DNA from: Thermoproteus sp. UBA157 | Lineage (GTDB): Archaea > Thermoproteota > Thermoprotei > Thermoproteales > Thermoproteaceae | NCBI GenBank assembly: GCA_002497345.1 | Contig: DANS01000021.1 | Coordinates: 1 to 16,494, forward strand | Length of the DNA stretch: 16,494 nt | Direction of reading: 5' to 3' | In this document: positions 1-7,292 of the stretch, one piece after another | How the letters are laid out: each line of letters begins with the position of its first letter | Position numbering within the stretch: position 1 is the first letter of the stretch | Position numbers and translations under genes: made by a program | Notes under the pieces: generated by a model | Seen by the model: only the letters and a program-made list of their open reading frames with translations | The model's database searches: none | Told to the model about the DNA's origin: nothing

Positions 1-111
1 ATAGGATACTGCAAGTTATGTGCCCGTTATGTGGTGGATAGATGCAAGTTTTTCGAAGAAGCTTTCAATTACAGAAAACTCCCGAACAAGGCATATAAAA
101 AGCTTTCCTAA
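1..111 (+). CDS. C-terminal end of an unidentified cysteine-containing protein (5' end outside window)
   Basis: An open frame runs from the first base to a TAA at 109-111 with no start inside the window, giving the last 36 residues of a protein. The fragment begins IGYCKLCARYVVDRC, so it has a CxxC pair and a third cysteine eight residues on, which suggests a small zinc or FeS site near the C-terminus. A basic, aromatic tail (NYRKLPNKAYKKLS) follows. The TATA-like box of the next transcription unit lies within its last codons. The family is not recognisable from this fragment. That it is coding is inferred from the frame, the cysteine spacing and the 7-nt gap to the next start. Confidence 0.6.
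   Translation: MGYCKLCARYVVDRCKFFEEAFNYRKLPNKAYKKLS
94..102 (+). promoter_or_regulatory. TATA-like box for the formate dehydrogenase operon
   Basis: TATAAAAAG is centred about 21 nt upstream of the GTG at 119. That is the spacing expected if transcription starts at or next to the start codon, as on leaderless archaeal mRNAs. It lies inside the 3' end of the preceding gene. The same arrangement recurs before several other genes in this window, which supports the call. Confidence 0.55.
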
Positions 112-118
112 GCGTGCC

Positions 119-325
119 GTGAGCTCGCCATCGGAGACGTCGGTTGATATCATAAGGAGGCAACAACGCGATTTTCTCCAGATTTATGAGGCCGAAATGC
201 GCCTCATAGGCGAAGCGGTTGGAGGGCTCTATGGCCTCATAAACGGAGCGCCCGACTACAGCTGCCTGGCGGCCAAGAAGCTGTCCGGAAAGAGGGACAA
301 GAACTGGGGCTCGGCTAAGCTATGA
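119..325 (+). CDS. Small protein of unknown function, first gene of the formate dehydrogenase operon
   Basis: A 68-residue protein starting at GTG 119. This start is preferred because it follows the previous stop by 7 nt and sits about 21 nt after a TATA-like box; the ATG at 20 would overlap the upstream gene by 92 nt. Its TGA overlaps the ATG of the catalytic subunit gene (ATGA at 322-325), so the two are probably translationally coupled. The middle looks helical and amphipathic (RRQQRDFLQIYEAEMRLIG), followed by a glycine-rich hydrophobic patch, a single cysteine and a basic C-terminus. There is no signal peptide or clear membrane helix. I do not recognise the family. Position suggests a dedicated chaperone or small accessory protein for the Tat-exported subunit, but that is only inference. 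ATG 197 is an alternative, shorter start. Confidence 0.6.
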   Translation: MSSPSETSVDIIRRQQRDFLQIYEAEMRLIGEAVGGLYGLINGAPDYSCLAAKKLSGKRDKNWGSAKL

Positions 326-3300
326 CCGTCACGATATCCCGCAGAGGGTTGCTAAAGATATCGGCGATAGCAGCGCTTGCCCTAGGTCTTCCTTCTGCAG
401 CCCAGACCCCGTTTATACAGCAGAAGACGACGTGGGCTCTGGGCGAAATAGGAGGAAAGCTAGGCCTCAAGAGCGCCAAGGTGACTCCGACTATATGCAC
501 GTTCTGCTCTATGGGTTGCTCGATAGATTTTTACACCAATGGCTCTAGCATAATTTGGACTTCGGGATCTCCCGAATCTTATATAAATTGGGGCGCCTTA
601 TGCCCCAAGGGCAAGGCCGCCTATCAGCTCGTCGACAACCCACAGAGGCTGGACTCGCCAATGATAAGGACAGGCCCTAAGCCGCCTCCTGACGAGATAT
701 TGAGCGCCAAGACTTGGGACGAGCTCGTGGCCGTTCTGAAGAGATACCCGCCGCGGTGGGAGAAGGTCTCCTGGGAGCAAGCCTTCACGTACATAGCCAA
801 TAAGCTGGCCGCAATCCTCAACGATTGGCGTAGCTCAACAGGGGCGCCGGTCCAGAAAGATGGCTACTACTACGTGGGCTCCCAGAATCCCGTTATGGTA
901 ATAGGCTCCTCCATAGTCACGAACGAGGAGGCCTATTTGTCCAGGAAATTGGCGGCGTTCTTGGGCACCTCGAACACGGACTCAGAATATAGGAAGTGCC
1001 ACTCCTCCACGGTCACGGCGCTAGCTCTGACGTACGGCTGGGGGGCCGAGACCGCCAGCATAGAGGACGTGGCGCTCGCCGACGTGGTCCTCTTCTTCTC
1101 GAACCCGGCCGAGGCCCACCCTCTATCGTTCTACTACTTCAAGAAGGGCCAGAGAGAGAGGGGCACGATACTCATAGCACTGAACCCCAACTACAGCAGG
1201 ACAGCCGAGGCCAGCGACCTCTGGATACCGTTCCGCCCCGGCACAGATACCGCTATATTAAACTACATTCTGCACTACGCCTTCTTCGAGAGGAATCCGC
1301 CAATAGATCAGCTCCCAGAATTCCAGAGGCTCATGGCCCAGAGGTGGAACATAACGCAAGACGACCTCGACGACCTCAAGGCGATGATCTCGGAGTACGA
1401 CGCTCAGACCGTGTCGAACATAACCGGCATCCCCCTCGACATGTTGAGGACCCTTGCCCAGCTGTACGTGGAGAACAGCGGTGTGGTGACGGGCCACAAG
1501 AAACACGGAATAATACAGTGGGCCATGGGCATGACGCAACACACAGACGCCGTGCTCAGCATTATCAGAGCCGCCGCAATAGTCCAGCTGTTGTTGGGCA
1601 ACGTCGGCTATCCCGGCGGCGGGACGCACCCATTCCGCGGCCACAGCAACGTGCAAGGGGCCACCGATCTACAAGGCGGAGGGCTGGGCGTGTTGCCCGG
1701 CTACCACGCCCCGCCGTCGACCTCGCTCGACGTCAGGATCTACCAAGACTGGAAGCTACAAGGCATGCCGGACGCTTGGAGCTGGGAGGTGCCCCAATGG
1801 GCCGTTAAAAGCGTGGGCACGTCGGCGCCCTCCAAGGGCTCGGCCGACGTAGCTAAAATCCTGGCCGTCTTCAATTTCTACGGGTGGCGTCGCTTCGAGT
1901 TGCTCTGGGGCATATACTGCGGCACCGTGCCCCCAGACGATCCGGTCAATGGGAAGGTCGTCTGCGATATACCTCTAGGAACCGGCGTCTCGGAGACTGT
2001 CTTCCCGAGCAAGGTCCTCGAGGGCAGTATAAAGGCTGCGTTTATATTCGGCGAGAACCCGGCCGTGACGGACCCCAACGTGAAGGTCACCATGGCGGCG
2101 CTGTCTTCTTTGCAATTGCTGGTGGTCTCGGACATATTCGAAACAGAGACCGCTTGGTTCGCTGACGTGTTGCTCCCGGCAGCCTCCTTCGCGGAGAAGG
2201 AGGGGACCAAGACCGACGGCAACAGGGTAACGCAGTGGAGCTGGCGCGCGGTACCTCCGAGGGGTCAGTCCAGGCCCGACTACTGGATAATAGCCAACCT
2301 CTACAAGTATCTCAGGAAAGCCGGCGCAATACTACTGCCGAGCGAGGCGGCCGGCGTTAAGTCCGAGGAGGTCAAGTTCAGAAAGAGGGGGCAGTTAATC
2401 TTCGTCTACGAGAGGCCGTTGAGGCCCGATTACTCGTGGGACTACTCAGGCGGGACGGGCGCGGCCCAGCCCGTATCGGACATAGAGGCCGAGGTTAACC
2501 CGAGGATCATAAACAAGGAAATAAACTTCTCCACACTCATCTACCAGGGGATATACGACCCCGTCAGGGATACGTTCACGACTATGCGGCGCGACAATTC
2601 CTTGAGGAAGCCTGGCGAAATAGACGGGACCTTCAGCTCCACCTTCAAGGTCTACAAGAACTGGGGTTGGTCGTGGCCCATGAACGTCAGGTTCATGTAC
2701 AACTACGACTCACTGCAAGTAATCCTCGGCAAACCCGACGTCGTGACGGCCGCCGGACAGCAATGGATAGTCACCGGCGAGACGGGCGAGATCATAGACG
2801 AGTTCACCGGCGAGTACAGGCCGGCCTTTGTGCCGGGCCACAACTTCTTCGCGCCGAAGTCCTTCAAGAGAAGGCTCAGCGGGATCGCGGACCTCTTCGG
2901 CGGTTTGGACCTCTTGACATTTATACGCACTGGCCAGAAGAACTTCCTCGGCAAGTTCGTGGTGGAGACGGACACCGGCGTGCAACTCCTCGACTTCGAT
3001 ACCTTCGCCTCCCAGACAGGAATGAGGTATTTATGGGCCAACGATACGCTGTATTGGGACCAAGATACGCTATCTCTTAAGGCGTTTCTCAAGAGGATCT
3101 TCTACAGCGGAGGAGGGTGGAGGCAGTTCAAGCCGACTTACGAAAAGATGAGGAGCTTGCTGAGGCAGTATTACCAGCAACTCGGCGATTTGAAGGCGGC
3201 TACGCTCAAGGTGATACAAGAAATGGGCGGTTGGTACAAGGGCTACACCTTCCAATGGCCCATACATGCGGAGCCCGTCGAGTCGCCGATAGTCGACATG

Positions 3301-3849
3301 GCCATACAGTACCCGACGCTCGCTTGGCTCAACCCATACAACCTCGAGGTCTTGAACCAGCAGCCGAGCATATTACAGGGCAAGATGGTTGGAGTGGCGC
3401 TGGAGCCGAAGGAGCTACAAACCATGCTTCAACAGTTGGGCATCAACGGGGTGACGGTCGTGATGACGACTAACCGCTTGACGGAGACTTGGCACAGCGG
3501 TTCCATGAATCGCCGCATGCCGGATCTCGCCGAGCTAGTGCCGAGGCCTTTCGCGATCATATCTAAGAAGCTGGCGCAACAAATCGGCGTAAACACTGGC
3601 GACTACGTGGAGCTCTGGACGGCCCGCGGCGGCATAAAGGTGAGGGCGTACGTCACTGAGGGCGAGGCTTACCTAAACGTGAACGGCCAGCAAGTCCCCG
3701 TGGTGAACCTGCTCTGGTCGTGGAGCTTCGAGGGACCGGAGGCCGGCCCGTCGGGTAACTTCATATCGCCTGATGTCGTGGACCCCGTGACTACGATACA
3801 AGAAACAAAGGCGTGGCTCGGAGTAATAAGAAAAGCCCCTAGCGTGTAG
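322..3849 (+). CDS. fdnG: Formate dehydrogenase (FDH-N/O type), catalytic molybdo/tungstopterin subunit, Tat-exported
   Basis: This 1175-residue protein is the catalytic subunit that oxidises formate to CO2 at a bis-pterin Mo or W centre. A twin-arginine signal (SRRGLLK, residues 6-12) and a hydrophobic stretch to about 27 indicate Tat export to the outer face of the membrane. Cys59, Cys62, Cys66 and Cys94 form the N-terminal 4Fe-4S site. RKCHSS places Cys226-His227 at the position of the Sec/Cys-His pair of formate dehydrogenases, so the metal ligand is cysteine here. GMTQH (403-407) and RGHSNVQG (439-446) are further family motifs, and WGWSWPMNVRFMYN near 781 resembles a segment typical of FDH-N/O alpha chains. 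The pterin-binding C-terminal domain occupies roughly 980-1170. It is longer than E. coli FdnG (about 1015 residues), the extra length being spread over the central and late regions. Formate specificity is further supported by the linked fdhE and fdhD. In a hyperthermophile the metal could be tungsten, but the sequence cannot decide this. Confidence 0.93.
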   Translation: MTVTISRRGLLKISAIAALALGLPSAAQTPFIQQKTTWALGEIGGKLGLKSAKVTPTICTFCSMGCSIDFYTNGSSIIWTSGSPESYINWGALCPKGKAAYQLVDNPQRLDSPMIRTGPKPPPDEILSAKTWDELVAVLKRYPPRWEKVSWEQAFTYIANKLAAILNDWRSSTGAPVQKDGYYYVGSQNPVMVIGSSIVTNEEAYLSRKLAAFLGTSNTDSEYRKCHSSTVTALALTYGWGAETASIEDVALADVVLFFSNPAEAHPLSFYYFKKGQRERGTILIALNPNYSRTAEASDLWIPFRPGTDTAILNYILHYAFFERNPPIDQLPEFQRLMAQRWNITQDDLDDLKAMISEYDAQTVSNITGIPLDMLRTLAQLYVENSGVVTGHKKHGIIQWAMGMTQHTDAVLSIIRAAAIVQLLLGNVGYPGGGTHPFRGHSNVQGATDLQGGGLGVLPGYHAPPSTSLDVRIYQDWKLQGMPDAWSWEVPQWAVKSVGTSAPSKGSADVAKILAVFNFYGWRRFELLWGIYCGTVPPDDPVNGKVVCDIPLGTGVSETVFPSKVLEGSIKAAFIFGENPAVTDPNVKVTMAALSSLQLLVVSDIFETETAWFADVLLPAASFAEKEGTKTDGNRVTQWSWRAVPPRGQSRPDYWIIANLYKYLRKAGAILLPSEAAGVKSEEVKFRKRGQLIFVYERPLRPDYSWDYSGGTGAAQPVSDIEAEVNPRIINKEINFSTLIYQGIYDPVRDTFTTMRRDNSLRKPGEIDGTFSSTFKVYKNWGWSWPMNVRFMYNYDSLQVILGKPDVVTAAGQQWIVTGETGEIIDEFTGEYRPAFVPGHNFFAPKSFKRRLSGIADLFGGLDLLTFIRTGQKNFLGKFVVETDTGVQLLDFDTFASQTGMRYLWANDTLYWDQDTLSLKAFLKRIFYSGGGWRQFKPTYEKMRSLLRQYYQQLGDLKAATLKVIQEMGGWYKGYTFQWPIHAEPVESPIVDMAIQYPTLAWLNPYNLEVLNQQPSILQGKMVGVALEPKELQTMLQQLGINGVTVVMTTNRLTETWHSGSMNRRMPDLAELVPRPFAIISKKLAQQIGVNTGDYVELWTARGGIKVRAYVTEGEAYLNVNGQQVPVVNLLWSWSFEGPEAGPSGNFISPDVVDPVTTIQETKAWLGVIRKAPSV

Positions 3850-3851
3850 CC

Positions 3852-4706
3852 ATGGTCGCCGTAAACCCGCCCCCGGCCAACGAGGGATACGCCGTTCTTG
3901 TGGATATAGATAAGTGCATTGGCTGTAGGGCGTGCCAAGTGGCGTGCAAGGAGTGGAACGGCAGAGGTCCCACCGAGACTACGTTCAGCCCCACGTTCAC
4001 CAACCCGCCGACATATACCGCCAACGACTGGAAGGTCGTATTCTTCTACGAGGGCACGACGAAGAAGGGCTTGACCACGCCCGCGGGCGAGCTGGTCTTC
4101 GAGCAAGTGGACATAGCCCCCGTCCCCTCGCAGTGTCTCCACTGCGTTAACGCTCCGTGCGCCAGGGCGTGTCCCTCCGGCGCTATATCTGTGACCCCCG
4201 AAGGCGCCGTTGTGATAAACAAAGACCAGTGCATTGGATGCGGCTTCTGCGAGAACGCATGTCCCTATGACGTGCCCAGAAGGGGCTCGGACGGCAAGTA
4301 CTACAAGTGCACCTTCTGCGTTGACAGAATACAAAACGGCAAGGAACCTGCGTGCGTCGAGGTCTGCCCCACCGGCGTTTTCACCTTCGGCCCGGCATCG
4401 CAGATAGTCCAGATGGCCCAATCGGAGGCGGCTAAGGGCAGGACAGTATACGGCCTCAACCTGAACCCCTATGTCGGAGGCCAAGTTCGCTGGATATACG
4501 TGTCGTCCGATAGAAGGGCCTTCGCGATAAAGCAACACTTCCCGAAAGATGCCGTGGTTCCCACAAACGAGGCGAGGGAGTTGTTGAAGGAGATAGTACC
4601 GCCGCTTGCACTCGTAGGCGCCGTGGGGTTGACCATCATAGGGGTGGCCTCTTGGCGTAAATCTCGTATAGAAGAGCAAAAATCGGCTCAACAACAAAAA
4701 GCATAA
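3852..4706 (+). CDS. fdnH: Formate dehydrogenase iron-sulfur (beta) subunit with four 4Fe-4S clusters and a C-terminal membrane anchor
   Basis: A 284-residue ferredoxin-like subunit that carries electrons from the catalytic subunit to the cytochrome b. Sixteen cysteines fall in four groups: 22/25/28/32 (CIGCRACQVAC), 95/98/103/107, 127/130/133/137 (CIGCGFCENAC) and 153/156/168/172, enough for four 4Fe-4S clusters as in FdnH/FdoH. A hydrophobic helix at about 247-267 (PPLALVGAVGLTIIG), followed by a basic tail, should anchor it as in E. coli FdnH. There is no signal peptide of its own, so export is presumably by hitchhiking on the Tat signal of the alpha subunit, as in the known family. The ATG lies 2 nt after the alpha stop, so the two are co-transcribed. 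Confidence 0.93.
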   Translation: MVAVNPPPANEGYAVLVDIDKCIGCRACQVACKEWNGRGPTETTFSPTFTNPPTYTANDWKVVFFYEGTTKKGLTTPAGELVFEQVDIAPVPSQCLHCVNAPCARACPSGAISVTPEGAVVINKDQCIGCGFCENACPYDVPRRGSDGKYYKCTFCVDRIQNGKEPACVEVCPTGVFTFGPASQIVQMAQSEAAKGRTVYGLNLNPYVGGQVRWIYVSSDRRAFAIKQHFPKDAVVPTNEARELLKEIVPPLALVGAVGLTIIGVASWRKSRIEEQKSAQQQKA

Positions 4707-4710
4707 TAAA

Positions 4711-4720
4711 TTTTTTAAAC
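4711..4720 (+). promoter_or_regulatory. TATA-like box in front of the cytochrome b gene
   Basis: The 33-nt gap between the beta and gamma subunit genes is strikingly AT-rich in a GC-rich window. It contains TTTTTTAAAC, centred about 24 nt before the ATG at 4740, which fits a leaderless promoter internal to the operon. The T-run could instead act as a terminator for the upstream genes; both roles are possible. Confidence 0.5.
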
Positions 4721-4739
4721 CCATAATCCTTATTATTAT

Positions 4740-5471
4740 ATGGCTAGTGTAAATAATGAAAAGGAAATTGAGATAGCGTCTCCCGGATATAGGCTAGCCC
4801 ACGGGCTCAATCTGGTGCTCATCACTCTGTTAGCGATCACGGGCGCCATGTTGTTGTTCCCCGAGCTGATGAGTTGGCTAAGCTACGCCGTGGGGGCCCC
4901 GCTGGCCGCCTTCTTGGGAAGCCCCTACCCGACGTCCGTGGGGGAGGAGCTGGCGCGCGCCTCGCACAGGTTCCTCGGCGAGATATGGGGTCTGTTCTTG
5001 ATAGTCTATGTCATATATCTGTTGGCCTTTAGGAGGATCCACGTGTTCGACGCCTTGAGGAAGCCGCTCGGCCAACAGATAAGGGAGGCTAAGGCGTTGG
5101 CCAACCACTATGTGTTCGGCAAGCCGCTCCCCGACGACGTGGCGAAGAACTTGGACAGACACAACGTGCTGGTGGCCTACATGGCCATAGTGTTGGTAGT
5201 GGGGATAGTGTTGTTGTCCATAAGCGGAGTCCTCATGGTGTATAGCAACTATTTAGGACTGAGCGAAACCGTCTTCAGATATATGTTGTTGTTGCACGAC
5301 TTGGGGTTCTACCTCGTGTTGCTCTTCATATTCCTCCATCTATTCGCATCGTTACATCCGGCCAATAGGCCCTTGTTGAGCGCCATGTTCGGCTACGGCA
5401 AGGTGGCGCTGGAGTGGGCCCAGAAGCATATGCCGAACTATCTGAAACATGTCAAGAGAAGCGGTAGTTAA
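4740..5471 (+). CDS. fdnI: Formate dehydrogenase cytochrome b (gamma) subunit
   Basis: A 243-residue integral membrane protein, matching in size and layout the haem b quinone-reducing subunit of FDH-N. Four hydrophobic helices are visible at about 23-41, 79-97, 145-168 and 182-204. Candidate haem ligands are His21 (RLAHGLN), His76 (RASHRF), His186 (LLHDLG) and His200/His206 (FLHLFASLHP), paired between helices as in the FdnI/HydC family. It would take electrons from the FeS subunit and reduce the quinone pool. The gene follows an AT-rich gap with its own TATA-like box. Its last 23 nt overlap the start of fdhE. Confidence 0.88.
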   Translation: MASVNNEKEIEIASPGYRLAHGLNLVLITLLAITGAMLLFPELMSWLSYAVGAPLAAFLGSPYPTSVGEELARASHRFLGEIWGLFLIVYVIYLLAFRRIHVFDALRKPLGQQIREAKALANHYVFGKPLPDDVAKNLDRHNVLVAYMAIVLVVGIVLLSISGVLMVYSNYLGLSETVFRYMLLLHDLGFYLVLLFIFLHLFASLHPANRPLLSAMFGYGKVALEWAQKHMPNYLKHVKRSGS

Positions 5472-6027
5472 GGCCGTCTGCGGAGAGGACGAGGAGTGCA
5501 GGAAGGGCCTCTCGGAGGCCCCGAGGGAAACCGCCGAGTTTTTCTCGGCCTTCTCGACCTTCGTGCCGATGTTGAAGTCCCTAGAGGCTCCGCTGATAGA
5601 GCGCGTCGAGAACTTGTCGTCGGCCGAAGCGTTGGTGGGTGATAGGGATCTGGCGCGCCTCGCCGTGGCCTATAGGCTGGCCCAGCTATATGGCGAAAGG
5701 TTCCGGGGGTGGGAGGGCGATAGATGCCCGATCTGCGGGGCGGTGCCAACGTTGTTCCTCGTGAGGCGAGAGCCGGGGGCCCTCTTCGAGGGGAGGGCCA
5801 AGTACGCCAAGTGCGTGTGCGGCTTCACGTGGCGCTACAAGTGGTGGAGGTGTCCGAAGTGCGGCGCCGAGGGGAGGGAGAACTTCGAGGTGTTGTATAG
5901 GGAGGACATGGAGGGGATCTTCTTCCATAAATGCAAGAGGTGCGGCCACGTGCACGTCGAGGTAAACGGCGAAATAGATGAGGTGGCCGAGTACGGGCTC
6001 AGGATCTTGGCCAGATATGTGGCGTGA
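5449..6027 (+). CDS. fdhE: FdhE-like formate dehydrogenase maturation protein (short form)
   Basis: A 192-residue protein with a helical N-terminal half and a C-terminal half carrying rubredoxin-like metal sites: Cys93/96 (CPICG), Cys122/124 (CVCG), Cys135/138 (CPKCG) and Cys162/165 (CKRCG). This pattern is that of FdhE, a cytosolic factor that binds the catalytic subunit of respiratory formate dehydrogenase and is needed for its activity before Tat export. E. coli FdhE is about 309 residues, so this version lacks much of the N-terminal region. The second pair is CxC rather than CxxC. The start at ATG 5449 overlaps the cytochrome b gene by 23 nt. No later ATG would keep the helical part, so I kept this one. 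It sits between fdnI and fdhD, both consistent with the assignment. Confidence 0.8.
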   Translation: MSREAVVKAVCGEDEECRKGLSEAPRETAEFFSAFSTFVPMLKSLEAPLIERVENLSSAEALVGDRDLARLAVAYRLAQLYGERFRGWEGDRCPICGAVPTLFLVRREPGALFEGRAKYAKCVCGFTWRYKWWRCPKCGAEGRENFEVLYREDMEGIFFHKCKRCGHVHVEVNGEIDEVAEYGLRILARYVA

Positions 6028-6799
6028 GGTTAGGGGCATCAAGATAGCCGTGGACCGCCTAATAGAGCTATACGTCAACGGGAAGCTGGCGGCTACGTTG
6101 GTGGCCACGCCGGTTGAGCTCGAGGAGCTTGCCCTGGGCTATCTCTACGCCGAGGGCTACGTGAGCTCGCTGGAGGACGTCGTGGAGATATCAGTCGAGG
6201 ACAGAGCGATCAAGGCGAGGATCGCGGTCGCTCCCCGCGCCCAGCCCGTAGCTCTGGAGGAATGCGGCGGGGTGGAGACGGCCGCCAGGCGCAAGCTCGT
6301 GGAGGCGTCCATAACCGAGGGGCGGCTCAGATCGTTGGCGTCGGAGTTCGGCAAGCTCACCATGCCCTCGGCGGAGCCGTCCTTGGCCATGCATACGTCG
6401 GCCCTCCTCAACGGCGAGTGGACGGTCGTGCACGACGTGAGTAGACACAGCTCTATCTTGAAGTTGGTCGGGAAGGCACTTAAGAAGGGCTTGAGAGGCG
6501 GCGTGATCTTCACGACCGGGCGAGCCTCCTCAGACATAGTCGCCAGGGCGGCGTCGATAGGCGCCTCCATCGTGGTCAGCTTGAAGGGACCGCTGTATAG
6601 CGGCGTTGAGATGGCGTGCAAACTGGGCGTCACGCTGGTGGCGAACGTGAGGGGCAAGGGCTTCGTGGTGCTCTGCAACGAGCAGAGGATAAAGGCCGAG
6701 AACCAAAACGCCGAGATCCAAGGAGTCCTCCATCGGCCCTCAGAACCGGCGATCGGCTCAACGAAGGCCGGTTCCGAAGGCGCGAGGAGACCTCCTTAG
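6017..6799 (+). CDS. fdhD: FdhD, sulfurtransferase for formate dehydrogenase cofactor maturation
   Basis: The ATG at 6017 gives 260 residues, overlaps fdhE by 11 nt and leads straight into the conserved beta start (REVRGIKIAVDRLIELYVNG). The ATG at 5978 adds 13 unlikely residues. Family motifs are ELEELALGYLYAEGYV near the N-terminus, MHTSALL, a VHDVSRHSSILKLVGKAL segment matching the EDVGRHNA-type motif, TTGRASSDIV, and GVEMACKLGVTLVANVRG near the end. In E. coli FdhD passes sulfur from IscS to the molybdopterin cofactor. The active-site loop, which has two cysteines (CGVCG) in E. coli, reads LEECGG here, so only one cysteine remains. The last 30 or so residues, after LCNEQRIK, are low in conservation signals and run into decayed DNA, so the original stop may have been lost. 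Confidence 0.87.
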   Translation: MWREVRGIKIAVDRLIELYVNGKLAATLVATPVELEELALGYLYAEGYVSSLEDVVEISVEDRAIKARIAVAPRAQPVALEECGGVETAARRKLVEASITEGRLRSLASEFGKLTMPSAEPSLAMHTSALLNGEWTVVHDVSRHSSILKLVGKALKKGLRGGVIFTTGRASSDIVARAASIGASIVVSLKGPLYSGVEMACKLGVTLVANVRGKGFVVLCNEQRIKAENQNAEIQGVLHRPSEPAIGSTKAGSEGARRPP

Positions 6800-6847
6800 G
6801 GCCGAGACGTCCATTTTCGGAGGGATGTAGGCGAGGATACGCGCAGA

Positions 6848-7292
6848 ATGCTGAAGTCGTTCGGCATGAGCGCTAATGCGACGAGGAGGAAGCCCATCGG
6901 CGCGTTCCAGGACTCGGCAGAGGTCTTAGCCAAGGCTTTGAGCTGGATATCGACCGGAGACCGGCCGAGACCGTTAATCTCAGAGATGCAGTTGAAGCTC
7001 GTGGAGGAGCACGGGATAGCAGTAGCCGATTCCTACGCTTCGGCTCGACGGGCGCCCGAGTCGGCGATTCGGTAAAGGCCGACCTTGCTTCCAAGCGCCT
7101 TGAGTCTCGTTGTAGCCGTGCGTATTCCCAACCTCTCAGCCACGAGACGACTTTCTCCGACGGGCGTCGAGTTGGGGGATATATCGTTGAGAGGCCGATC
7201 GACGCGCGGGCGCCCCTTGTGTTAGATCCCGGCGCGCTTGGCGGTGGGCATATGAATATAGGCGCGTTGTATCGTGGCTTAACCGAGCGTTG
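6848..7292 (+). pseudogene. Possible broken gene of unknown family downstream of fdhD
   Basis: Two consecutive plus-strand frames look coding. The first, 6848-7075, contains SAEVLAKALSWIS and LISEMQLKLVEEHGIAVADS. The second, shifted by one base, takes over near 7050 and runs to a TGA at 7290-7292; it contains GGYIVERPIDARAPLVLDPG. Read together they would make one protein of about 145 residues with a single frameshift. I do not recognise the family, no convincing promoter precedes it, and in GC-rich DNA such frames can arise by chance. The region could equally be non-coding spacer after fdhD. Confidence 0.3.

Noticed and set aside
20..118. ATG 20 as the start of the small gene before fdnG
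   Set aside because: It would overlap the upstream coding frame (1-111) by 92 nt and place the TATA-like box inside the gene; GTG 119 fits both spacing and context.
979..1010. Selenocysteine codon at the FDH active site
   Set aside because: The codon for residue 226 is TGC, a normal cysteine; no TGA is read through.
996..1808. 270-codon plus-strand open frame inside fdnG
   Set aside because: It is Arg- and Pro-rich, lies in a shifted frame within a gene with clear family motifs, and is a shadow of GC-rich codon use.
3669..4724. 351-codon minus-strand open frame opposite fdnH
   Set aside because: It is antisense to a gene with four complete cysteine clusters and has no family features of its own.
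5978..6016. Earlier ATG for fdhD
   Set aside because: It adds 13 residues that are a shadow of the fdhE end; the ATG at 6017 begins at the conserved N-terminus.
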